This document shows, one piece after another, positions 16,890 through 25,600 of a stretch of DNA of 64,000 bases (within the stretch, counting starts at the first letter, position 1; every line of letters begins with the position of its first letter). Origin of the DNA: Andeanibacterium fulvum (GTDB lineage: Bacteria; Pseudomonadota; Alphaproteobacteria; Sphingomonadales; Sphingomonadaceae). The stretch covers positions 496,001 to 560,000 of the forward strand of contig NZ_JBANRM010000003.1 in NCBI RefSeq assembly GCF_037154085.1, given 5' to 3'. A model generated the notes under the pieces. The model did no database searches. It was given only the letters and a program-made list of their open reading frames with translations, and had not been told where the DNA came from. Made by a program: the position numbers and the translations under genes.

Positions 16890-19800
16890 CTATTCGGCGG
16901 GGTGAAGGACGTGGCCACTATCGCCGCCATCCTCGGCGGGGCGGCGGCGCAGGCGCGCGAGCCGTTCGCCGAGATTGCGGCAGACCACATAGAAGGTGGG
17001 CGTGAACAGCAGACCGAAGCCGGTGACACCGGCCATGCCGAAGAACACGGCCGTACCCAGCGCCTGGCGCAGTTCCGCCCCTGCCCCACTCGCGATCACC
17101 AGCGGCAAGGTGCCGAGGATGAAGGCGAAGCTGGTCATCAGGATCGGGCGCAGGCGCTGCTCCGCGGCGTGGACCGCCGCTTCGGCAGGGCTATAGCCGT
17201 GATGTTCCTCTCCCTGGCGGGCGAATTCCACGATCAGGATCGCATTCTTCGCCGCAAGGGCAATCAGCACCACCAGCCCGATCTGGGTCAGGACATTATT
17301 ATCCATTCCCCTGACATTGATCCCCAGCATCGCAGCCAGCAGGCACATGGGCACGATCAGGATGATCGAGAGCGGCATCACCAGGCTTTCATATTGCGCG
17401 GCCAGCACGAGGAAGACGAACAGCACCGCCATGGCGAAGACCAGCCCCGCCGTATTGCCGGCGAATTTTTGCTGATAGGCAATGCCTGTCCATTCATGCG
17501 TGAAACCGCGCGGCAGTTCGGCCTTGGCCAGCGCCTCCATCGTGTCGAGCGAGTGGCCCGAGGCGTAGCCCGGCGCCGTATCGCCATCCACGGCGACCGC
17601 CGGGGCAAGGTTGTAGCGCGTGACGCGATAAGGCCCTGCCTTGTCCTCGAAGGTTGCCACCGCGCCCAGCGGCACCATGGCGCCATTGTCGGAACGGGTC
17701 TGGAGATTGGCGATGTCGGCCTTGGACTGGCGGAACTGCTCGTCAGCCTGCGCGGTCACTCGATAGGTGCGGCCCAGCAGGTTGAAGTCGTTCACGAAGG
17801 CCGACCCCAGATAGACCTGCAGCGCCTCGAACACCCGTTCCGGCGGCACGCCCAGCATCTCCGCCTTCTCGCGGTCGATATCGGCATAGACGCGCGGCGT
17901 CGCCGTATCGAAGAAGGTGTAGACGCCGGAGAAGCCGGGGGTCTGGTTCGCCTTGGCGATCAGAGCATTGGAAGCCTGTTCCAGCGCCTTGTACCCCTGC
18001 CCATCGCGGTCCTCCACCATCAGGCGGAAGCCGCCCGCAGAACCGATACCGCGGATAAGTGGCGGCTTGACGATCATCAGGCGCGCCTCGGTGATATCGG
18101 CAGTGGCCTTGCGCGCTTCCTCCATCAGGCTGTCGATCGTCTGGCCATGCTTGGCGCGCTCCTCGAAATCGTCGAGCACCCAATAGGCGGCGGCGGAACT
18201 GGCGTTGCGGGTCTCGGAGGCCCCGTCAAAGCCGGACAGCATCACCGAATTGTTGATGCCGGGGATCGGCAGCATACGGTCGGCGACCTTCTTCATCACC
18301 TCGTCGGTGCGCGCCGTGGCGGAACCCGGAGGCAACTGGATAATGGTGAAGAAATAGCCCTGGTCCTGCGCCGGGATGAAGCCCGTGGGCGTCCACCACA
18401 GCGAACCCACGGTCAGCGCGATCAGGGCGCCATAGGCCGCCATCATCCGTTTGGGCATACGCACCAGCCGGGCGGTGAGGCGGGCATAGGAAGCACTGAA
18501 GCGCTCGAAGGCCCGGTTGAAGCTGTCACCCGCACGCTCGATCATCCGGTGCCAGCGAGCATGGTCCGGCGCACGGCGCGACGGACGCAGCAGCAGGGCC
18601 GCAAAGGCAGGCGAGAGCGTGAGCGACAGGATCAGCGAGATGATCGTCGCGGCCGAAATGGTCACGGCGAATTGCTGATAGAACGCGCCCGAAAGTCCGC
18701 CGATGAACAGGGTCGGCACGAATACGGCGCACAGCACCAGCACGATAGCGACAAGCGCCGCCGCCACTTCGTCCATCGAGGCGCGAGCGGCCGCATAGGG
18801 CGAGAGCCCTTCCTCGATATTGCGCTCCACATTCTCGACCACCACGATGGCGTCATCCACCACGATGCCGATCGCCAGCACGAGGCCGAAGAGCGAGAGG
18901 TTGTTGAGCGAATAGCCCAGCGCCGCCAGCACCGCGAAAGTGCCGATCAGCGATACGGGGATCGCCAGCACCGGGATCACCGCCGCGCGCCATTTCTGCA
19001 GGAAAACGATGATGACCAGCACCACCAGCACGATGGCTTCGAACAGCGTGTGCACCACTGCGTCCACCGACTTGGCGATGAATTCGGTGGGGTTGTAGAC
19101 GATGCGATATTCCATCCCTTCCGGGAATTCCTTCGCCAGCTCGTCCATTTCGGCCTTGATGCCTTCCGCAGCGGCCAGCGCATTGGAGCCGGGACGCTGG
19201 AAGGTGGGGATGATCACGGAATCCTTGTCGCCCAGATAGGCGGAGGTGCCGTAATCCTCGGCGCCCAGCTCAACGCGCGCCACATCGGACACACGCACCT
19301 GGCGGCCTTCGGCATCGGTGCGGATCACCACATCGGCGAACTGTTCCGGCTCAGTAAAGCGGCCCTGCGTCTCGACATTAAGCTGGAAGGCGCTGCCACC
19401 CGAAGGAGGCTGCCCCAGCGTGCCGGCAGCGACCTGCACGTTCTGCGAGCGCAGCGCGTTGACGATCTCGCCCGCAGTCAGGCCATAGGCCGCCGCACGA
19501 GTGGGGTCGATCCAGACGCGCATGGACAGGTCGCGCGAGCCGAACAGCTGCACATCGCCCACGCCGTCAAGGCGCGCCAGCCGGTCCTTGATCCGGGTCT
19601 GGGCGTAATTGGAGAGATATTCCCGGTCCAGCGAACCGTCGGGCGAGATCAGGTTCACCACCAGCAGGAAGTCCGGCGAGGTCTTCTTGGTGACGATGCC
19701 CAGTCGCTGCACTTCGGCGGGCAGGCGGGGCGTCGCGATGGCGACGCGGTTCTGCACCAGCACCTGTGCCTCGTCGAGATCGGTGCCCTGCTGGAAAGTC

Positions 19801-20081
19801 ACGGTGATGACCACGCGGCCGTCACCCGTGGACTGGGATGTCTGGTAGAGCATCCCTTCCACGCCGTTGATTTCCTGCTCGATCGGGTTCGCAACCGTCT
19901 CTGCAACAGTCTCGGCCGAAGCGCCGGGATAGATGGCCGACACGGTCACGGTCGGCGGGACGATTTCCGGATATTGGGAAACCGGGAGGAAGAAATAGGA
20001 GATCGCCCCTACCACGGTGATCAGCACTGCGATCACCGCAGCGAAGATCGGGCGGTCGATGAAGAAGCGGGATAGGCGCAT
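16890..20081 (-). CDS. RND multidrug efflux permease (HAE1/AcrB family)
   Basis: The 1,063-residue length and features are those of AcrB/MexB. The start MRLSRFFIDRPIFAAVIAVLITVVGAISYFFLPVSQYPEI is diagnostic. Two large periplasmic loops follow, with transmembrane segments carrying GIVVDDAIVVVENVER (the proton-relay Asp pair) and the C-terminal set LVVLIALAAKNAILIVEFARQ, which contains the relay lysine. It exports hydrophobic compounds from the inner-membrane leaflet and periplasm using the proton gradient. It is the middle gene of the operon, 21 bp after the adaptor gene. Confidence 0.96.
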   Translation of the reverse strand: MRLSRFFIDRPIFAAVIAVLITVVGAISYFFLPVSQYPEIVPPTVTVSAIYPGASAETVAETVANPIEQEINGVEGMLYQTSQSTGDGRVVITVTFQQGTDLDEAQVLVQNRVAIATPRLPAEVQRLGIVTKKTSPDFLLVVNLISPDGSLDREYLSNYAQTRIKDRLARLDGVGDVQLFGSRDLSMRVWIDPTRAAAYGLTAGEIVNALRSQNVQVAAGTLGQPPSGGSAFQLNVETQGRFTEPEQFADVVIRTDAEGRQVRVSDVARVELGAEDYGTSAYLGDKDSVIIPTFQRPGSNALAAAEGIKAEMDELAKEFPEGMEYRIVYNPTEFIAKSVDAVVHTLFEAIVLVVLVIIVFLQKWRAAVIPVLAIPVSLIGTFAVLAALGYSLNNLSLFGLVLAIGIVVDDAIVVVENVERNIEEGLSPYAAARASMDEVAAALVAIVLVLCAVFVPTLFIGGLSGAFYQQFAVTISAATIISLILSLTLSPAFAALLLRPSRRAPDHARWHRMIERAGDSFNRAFERFSASYARLTARLVRMPKRMMAAYGALIALTVGSLWWTPTGFIPAQDQGYFFTIIQLPPGSATARTDEVMKKVADRMLPIPGINNSVMLSGFDGASETRNASSAAAYWVLDDFEERAKHGQTIDSLMEEARKATADITEARLMIVKPPLIRGIGSAGGFRLMVEDRDGQGYKALEQASNALIAKANQTPGFSGVYTFFDTATPRVYADIDREKAEMLGVPPERVFEALQVYLGSAFVNDFNLLGRTYRVTAQADEQFRQSKADIANLQTRSDNGAMVPLGAVATFEDKAGPYRVTRYNLAPAVAVDGDTAPGYASGHSLDTMEALAKAELPRGFTHEWTGIAYQQKFAGNTAGLVFAMAVLFVFLVLAAQYESLVMPLSIILIVPMCLLAAMLGINVRGMDNNVLTQIGLVVLIALAAKNAILIVEFARQGEEHHGYSPAEAAVHAAEQRLRPILMTSFAFILGTLPLVIASGAGAELRQALGTAVFFGMAGVTGFGLLFTPTFYVVCRNLGERLARLRRRPAEDGGDSGHVLHPAE

Positions 20082-20102
20082 GGCTGTGGCCCCCTGTCCT
20101 GA

Positions 20103-21359
20103 TCAGTTTGCGAAAGTGGCTTTGCCGGACAGCGGCGCAGCGATTGCGGGCTTCGGCTCGGCCTTGAAGGGGGCAATGGTGCCCTGGCGGGTTTCTACCT
20201 TGCTGCCAGGCGCCGCGAACTGGGTGCCGACAATGACCACGCGGTCGGTCGGCAACAGGCCGGAGCGGATCACGCGCAGCCCGCCGATCAGCGGCCCCAG
20301 TTCCACGGGCTTCGCAGCGACAGTGCCGTCCTTCTTGACGACGAGCAGGATCTTGCGGGCCTGATCGGTCTGCACTGCGGTATCGGGCACCAGCAGGGCA
20401 TTCGCCTTGCCGCCGGTGGCCAGATGCATGTTGCCGAACATGCCGGGGGTGAGGAACAGGTCTGGGTTGTCGAAGATGGCGCGGGCGCGGATCGTGCCCG
20501 AACGCGGATCAAGGCCGTTATCGGTGAAGTCCAGGCGGCCCTGATGAACGTAATCGCTCTCATCCTGCAGCCGCACGGCCACGGGCAGGCCCTCACCCGC
20601 ACCGTTGCGCCGGGCCTTGAGATAGAGCGCCTCCGAGCCTTCGAAAGTGAAGTAGATCGGATCGACCGCCATCAGAGTGGTGAGCAGAGTGCCCGACCCG
20701 CCATCGCCGGCAGAAACGAGATTGCCGGGATCGACGCGGCGGTCGGAAATGCGGCCGCTCATCGGCGCGCGCACGGTGGCGAATTCCACGTCGAGCGCAC
20801 GTGAATTCACCCGAGCCTGCGCGGCGGCCAGCGACGCGGAAGCAGCCCGTTCGCGGGCACGCAGACGGTCGATCTCGCTCTTGGAAACGCCGTCGAACTC
20901 CACCAGCCGGCTCGCCCGTTCCAGCTCGCTGCGCGCAAGAGCGAGTTCGCTGCTGGCGGATGAAACATCGGCCTGCGCTTCACGCAAGGCAGCCGTGAAG
21001 GGACGCGGATCGATCGTGAAGAGCGGCTGTCCCTTGCGCACTATCTGACCATCGCGGAAATGGACGGCCGTGACCGCCCCCGACACGCGCGGACGGATTT
21101 CTACCGATCTGCTCGCTTCGAACCGGCCGACGAATTCGTCCCACTCGGTAATTTCCCGCTGCAAAGGCATGGAAACCGTGACTGTCGACGGCCCTGCGGG
21201 AGGGGCATCCTGCCCTGCACCCGCAAAGAGGAACCACGCGGCGATCAGCGCCACGATCAACGCCAGAATGGCGAACAGGCGCCCACGGTTTTCGCCCAGC
21301 ACGCCGGGCAAAACCGAGTCTCGGCCGTCACGAAGCTCAATGGAAGTCAGCTCGTTCAT
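20103..21359 (-). CDS. RND efflux periplasmic adaptor (membrane fusion protein)
   Basis: The protein has 418 residues from ATG at 21359, which follows AGGGTAGGGATT. The frame extends to 21539 upstream, but that part does not look coding. An N-terminal anchor helix (LFAILALIVALIAAWFLFAGAG) is followed by the lipoyl halves (VEIRPRVSGAVTAVHFRDGQIVRKGQPLFTIDPRPF), an alpha-hairpin with SSASSELALARSELERASRLV, and the second barrel-sandwich strand. It bridges the permease and the outer-membrane channel. First gene of the efflux operon. Confidence 0.94.
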   Translation of the reverse strand: MNELTSIELRDGRDSVLPGVLGENRGRLFAILALIVALIAAWFLFAGAGQDAPPAGPSTVTVSMPLQREITEWDEFVGRFEASRSVEIRPRVSGAVTAVHFRDGQIVRKGQPLFTIDPRPFTAALREAQADVSSASSELALARSELERASRLVEFDGVSKSEIDRLRARERAASASLAAAQARVNSRALDVEFATVRAPMSGRISDRRVDPGNLVSAGDGGSGTLLTTLMAVDPIYFTFEGSEALYLKARRNGAGEGLPVAVRLQDESDYVHQGRLDFTDNGLDPRSGTIRARAIFDNPDLFLTPGMFGNMHLATGGKANALLVPDTAVQTDQARKILLVVKKDGTVAAKPVELGPLIGGLRVIRSGLLPTDRVVIVGTQFAAPGSKVETRQGTIAPFKAEPKPAIAAPLSGKATFAN

Positions 21360-21743
21360 AATCCCTACCCTGTTTCTGGACGTGCAGCGGCGCCGGAAGC
21401 ACGACGCGAGGCCGCACGGCATCGCTCCGGGAAGCGTGTTCCCGGCTGCACAGTCCTCACCCGTGATTTTGCGAAGAGGCTGAGCGCCTTCCGCACATGC
21501 GCCCCGCACACATGGATGCGTGAGAGGCAGAGACACCATGTGCCCCCGGCGGCGCCATGTGGCCGTGCGCCGCCGAGGTCTCGCTGTCCGATAATCCTAA
21601 GTGTTGTTTAGGGCCCTGCCATCCGCCCCGGAGGGAGGGAATCGCAACGCCTCAATTTCATACCGATTGGTATATAAAGAGGCGGGAAAGTGGTCAAGCG
21701 ATATTTATACTGGGCGGTAATGAATGTCTAGCGCGCTGTCCGC
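21360..21743. other. Long leader of the efflux operon
   Basis: This 384-bp gap separates the TetR stop from the adaptor start. A TetR-type operator lies at 21660-21673. If the promoter is there, the efflux mRNA carries a leader of about 300 nucleotides. I see no conserved RNA element or convincing short reading frame in it. Confidence 0.5.
21660..21673. promoter_or_regulatory. TetR-type operator at the efflux operon
   Basis: ATACCGATTGGTAT has perfect 5-bp arms (ATACC and GGTAT). The context TTCAT...TTGGTATATAA is repeated at the TetR gene's own start (22351-22364), which points to one repressor controlling both. Confidence 0.7.
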
Positions 21744-22352
21744 TCAGGCTGTCGGCCAGGTAGAAAGGCAGGTTTCGACAAGCTGTTCGAGTTCGGCCCG
21801 GCTGGCCCCCGCGCCCGCCTGCACCGACATGCCCTGCAGCACGGCGGTGAGATAGGCCGCCAGTCCCTGAGCATCGATATGAGCGGGAAGATCGCCTTCC
21901 TGCCTGGCTCTTTCGAACCGTTCAAGCAGCGCCTGCTTGGCGGCAGCGCCGCGCGCCACCACCTGCTCGCGGATGCTCTCCGCCTCGTCCCCGCAGGCGC
22001 TGGCGCCGATTACGGTCAGGCAGCCGCGGCATTGCTGGCCGCCATAAATCTCCAGCGCACCGCGCAGGAAATGCTCGGCCACGCCGCGAGCAGTGGGGGC
22101 CTTCAGCCCTTCGCCCACGTAAGCGAGCTTTTCCCGCTGATAGAGGTCCAGCGCCTTGGTGAAGAGCGCTTCCTTGTTCCCGAAGGCGGCATAAAGGCTG
22201 GGCTTGGTGATGCCCATGGCCTCGGTAAGGTCCGCCATGGACGCACCTTCGTATCCCTTGGACCAGAACACGCCAAGAGCCGCCGCCAGAGCCTGGTCGG
22301 TATCGAATTCGCGCGGACGCCCACGCGCGACGCATGCCGTGGAACTTTTCAT
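21744..22352 (-). CDS. TetR/AcrR family repressor
   Basis: The 202-residue protein has the TetR helix-turn-helix at about residues 15-60 (RPREFDTDQALAAALGVFWSKGYEGASMADLTEAMGITKPSLYAAFGNKEALF) and a C-terminal ligand domain of the type with EQVVARGAAAKQALLERFERA. It lies upstream of and in line with the RND operon. A shared operator overlaps its start codon and occurs again before the pump genes, so it most likely represses itself and the pump until a pump substrate binds. Confidence 0.92.
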   Translation of the reverse strand: MKSSTACVARGRPREFDTDQALAAALGVFWSKGYEGASMADLTEAMGITKPSLYAAFGNKEALFTKALDLYQREKLAYVGEGLKAPTARGVAEHFLRGALEIYGGQQCRGCLTVIGASACGDEAESIREQVVARGAAAKQALLERFERARQEGDLPAHIDAQGLAAYLTAVLQGMSVQAGAGASRAELEQLVETCLSTWPTA

Positions 22353-22364
22353 AACGCTTGGTAT
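22351..22364. promoter_or_regulatory. TetR-type operator at the repressor's own start
   Basis: ATAACGCTTGGTAT, in the same TTCAT...TTGGTATATAA context as 21660-21673. It overlaps the repressor's start codon and so would block its own transcription. Confidence 0.65.
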
Positions 22365-22533
22365 ATAACGCCTGTCGCCGGAAAATCCACGCTCTAATGC
22401 GTTCTCGGGTCATCGGCCATACGGTCGCGACGAAGATTTTGACAAAATGTCGCCAAAAGCCGCCGATCTGGCCGGCTGCTTGCCGTCTTGGCTTTCCTTT
22501 GCGAGGTCCTTGCCGAGGCCCGTCGCAACAAAA

Positions 22534-22560
22534 GGGGCGGGAGAATCGCTTCCCCCGCCC
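22534..22560 (-). terminator. Intrinsic terminator of the giant repeat-protein gene
   Basis: GGGGCGGG (22534-22541) pairs with CCCCGCCC (22553-22560). On the minus strand the stem is followed by CTTTTGTTG, a good T tract. It lies 43 bp past the stop codon at 22603. Confidence 0.75.
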
Positions 22561-22602
22561 CCCCTGTTCAACCATAGGTGGTTCAACCAAAGGCAGCCTG
22601 GA

Positions 22603-25600
22603 TCAGAACCCGGCAGTGATCGCCGAGGCTGCGTTGTTGCCGATCGCTGTGGCGCTGACGGTATTTCCGGTCACCGACAGCGAGCTGCCGGTAATGGCGC
22701 CGACACCGCTCTGGATACCGACCGTAACCGTCGTGACCGAGGCAACGACCGAAGCCGAGTTGGTCTGACTGTTGCCAATTGCCGCAGTCGGCATGCCGGT
22801 GTTGAGCGCAGTCACCGTCAACAGATTGCTGGCAGTGTTGCCATAGGCCGCTGCCTGCACGCTGTTGCCGATCACGCCCACACTGGCGTTTGCCATCGCC
22901 GCGAAATCGAGGTCCACATTGAACGCGACAAGATAGCTGGCATCCGTGCTGGTAGCCGAAACACCGTCACCGGAGTTCGACTGGACGTTGAGGATGGCTG
23001 CACGTGCGGTCACCACCGCATCGACATCGCTACCGGCCGCGATCGAGCTACCCGACGTTCCGAAGAACGACACATCGCCGTAACCCGCGCCCGCCGAATA
23101 GTTGAGCACGTTGTTGGCCGCATTGCCCCGGGCAAGGACACTGGTCGTGTTCTCGCCCAGTGAAATGCTGCTCGTCTGCAAGGCCGCAACCACCGGATCG
23201 TTGCCGTTGAGCACAATGCCCGCGGACATGGTGCCCGAGGCGGAGACCGTGGCGGTGCTGGCCTGTACGTTCAGCATGCCGGCACTGGCGCCAAGGCTGG
23301 CCGTCCCTTCGATATCCATCGAGTTGAAAGCCCGGTTACCCGATGCTTCGGCCGAAGTCGCATTGCCGGTCACGGTGACCGAGCTGAGATCGATACTGTC
23401 GAACCCAGGCAACGTGTCGCCATTGTGGACGCTGGTCACCGCAGTGGCAGTCACCACATTGGAGGCCAGCTGGCGGTTGAGCAGGACATGATCGCCCACC
23501 GCCACTTCATCGGTATCGGCATCGAGCAGCACGTCCCGCGCAAAGGTGACCGGGCCGGCATTGGTGGCACTGACGACCACCGAATTGCTGGCATTATTGA
23601 TCGTGGCCAGAGCGAGGTTCGAATTGCCCGACATGCTGATGCTGGAAGCCGTGGCGGCCCCCGGCGCAGTCACGTCGAGGTTCGACACCGCGACAACATC
23701 TGCGGCACTATCCTGGTTCGAAACCAGTGCGGCACCGGCAGCAGTGTTGACCGCATCCAGTTCCAAGCTGTTCGAGACGGTGTTGGCCACGGCCCGCGAG
23801 GCCTGACTGTTATCGTCCACGCTCAGCGTCGTTTCCCAGATGTCGGCGCTGTCGGCCACTTCGATGGAGAAGCGACCATAGACAAGGCTGGTCAGATCCC
23901 GGTCGCCCACGATCTGCGAATTGGCCAGCATGTAATCGCCCAGCGCCGTAGTGCTTGCCCCATCGGTGGTCGCCCAGGTCGCGAAGTGATCGCTGCCGTC
24001 GGGCACATCGGTGCCTTCGGCCGTCACCGTATTATTGGCACTGTTGCCGGTGACCGAACCCGAAATTGCGTTACCGTCGACCGCGATGGTCGAATAGGAA
24101 ACGTTCTCGGCAACCGACACCGTCACTCCGCCCGGATCGGCGAAGGGGGCAATGTAATCAAGCTGGAAGCCGGGCCCGCCCAGGACGTAGCTGAGGAAAG
24201 CCGCATCGAACTCTGCGCCTTCCGCGACCGTGATCACGGACGGCACCGAAGTGTTTTCCCGGCGCAGCTCGGTTCCGGATACAAACCATCCGTTGGCCAG
24301 CAGATAGTCATATTCCTCTGGCGAAAGCCGTGAAATGCTGACGACATCATAGGCCGATCCAGGATTGACGCAGAGATCGGGAGCGCAAGGAAGGATGCTG
24401 AGCGTAGTCCAGTAATCCAGCGTCTGTTCGGCTACGCCAATGCTGGACGTAATGTCCGCATCGGCGATCTGGTAGTTCGTCAGCGCACCGGTGGTAGCGA
24501 GGCCATTGGCCGACAGATCGACGAGATTGTCCGCCCGGTTGGCAGTGGCGCCCGACATGATCGTATTGCCATTGCTGACAACAGAGGACTCAGTCACTTC
24601 GTTGGCCACCTCGGTCATCACCCTCACCGGGCTGCTGCCGGATGCGTCGATCAGCGACACGTCGATAGTGCCACGGGCCGACTGGGCGTTGTTGAGACCG
24701 AAGGAGGCATCGGTCCGCGCCTCGCCGCCTAGCACGGAGGCTTCGCCGCGCGTGCCGCCGGGGAAGGAATCCGCCTCTGTGTCGATATTGGTCGCTTCGA
24801 CCGCCACGGAATTGGTCGCCCGGTTGCCATAGGCAAGCGCCTGTACCGCATTGTCCGAAGTGGAAACACTGGAAGTGCTCACCCCGCCACCGCTGTAAAA
24901 GCCGATCTGGGTTTCGACCGTGTTGAAGCCCCCGACCTGCACGGTGATCGTGGAAGCAGTTCCCAGCGCCTGGACGCTGGTGACATTCATGACGGTGGCA
25001 AAATCCGGCTCCCCGCCGATCGCGCCCTCACTCGCCGTCAAATTGCCGGCCGCCAGACTGGCTGCGTTGGTCGCATCGTTGCCATAGGCCGCACCGACCA
25101 GGACATTCTCGTCAGTCGCCAGCGATGAACCGGAGACATTGTCGACATAGATGCCGAAGGCCGCGTCCGTTCCAACATAACCGAAAGCCTGGGCACTGAT
25201 CGCAGCCGAGCTGGCCTGATCGTTGAGCAATCCATAAGCTGCGTCGACCACAGGAAGCACGCTGTTGTCGAACACGAAGCCATCGGTCGCCCCCGTATCG
25301 AGAGTGACGAGCGAACCGAGCTGGCTCTCATCCGAGCTGACTTCAAGAACCTCGCCCTCGACCGACAGGCTGTTGCCGACGGAGTTGCCATAGGCAATCG
25401 CCCGGCCCAGATTGCCGGTCAGTTCAAGATCGCTCGTATTGACGCTATAGCCCGCGATCCAGACTTCACCGTCCGAACTTGCGGAAACCGCACTGTTATC
25501 GGCGATGATCTGGACATTCGCGACGCCCGCGCCGGTGGCAAGATCCGTACCCGCAACAGACGCGGCATTCGAGCCGCTGTTGCCCAACGCCACCGCTTCC

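Noticed and set aside
16857..20075. Open frame of 1,072 codons on the plus strand, antisense to the RND permease
   Set aside because: Its composition is dominated by Arg, His and Gln with no domain, and it mirrors the permease gene codon for codon. It is a GC-rich shadow frame.
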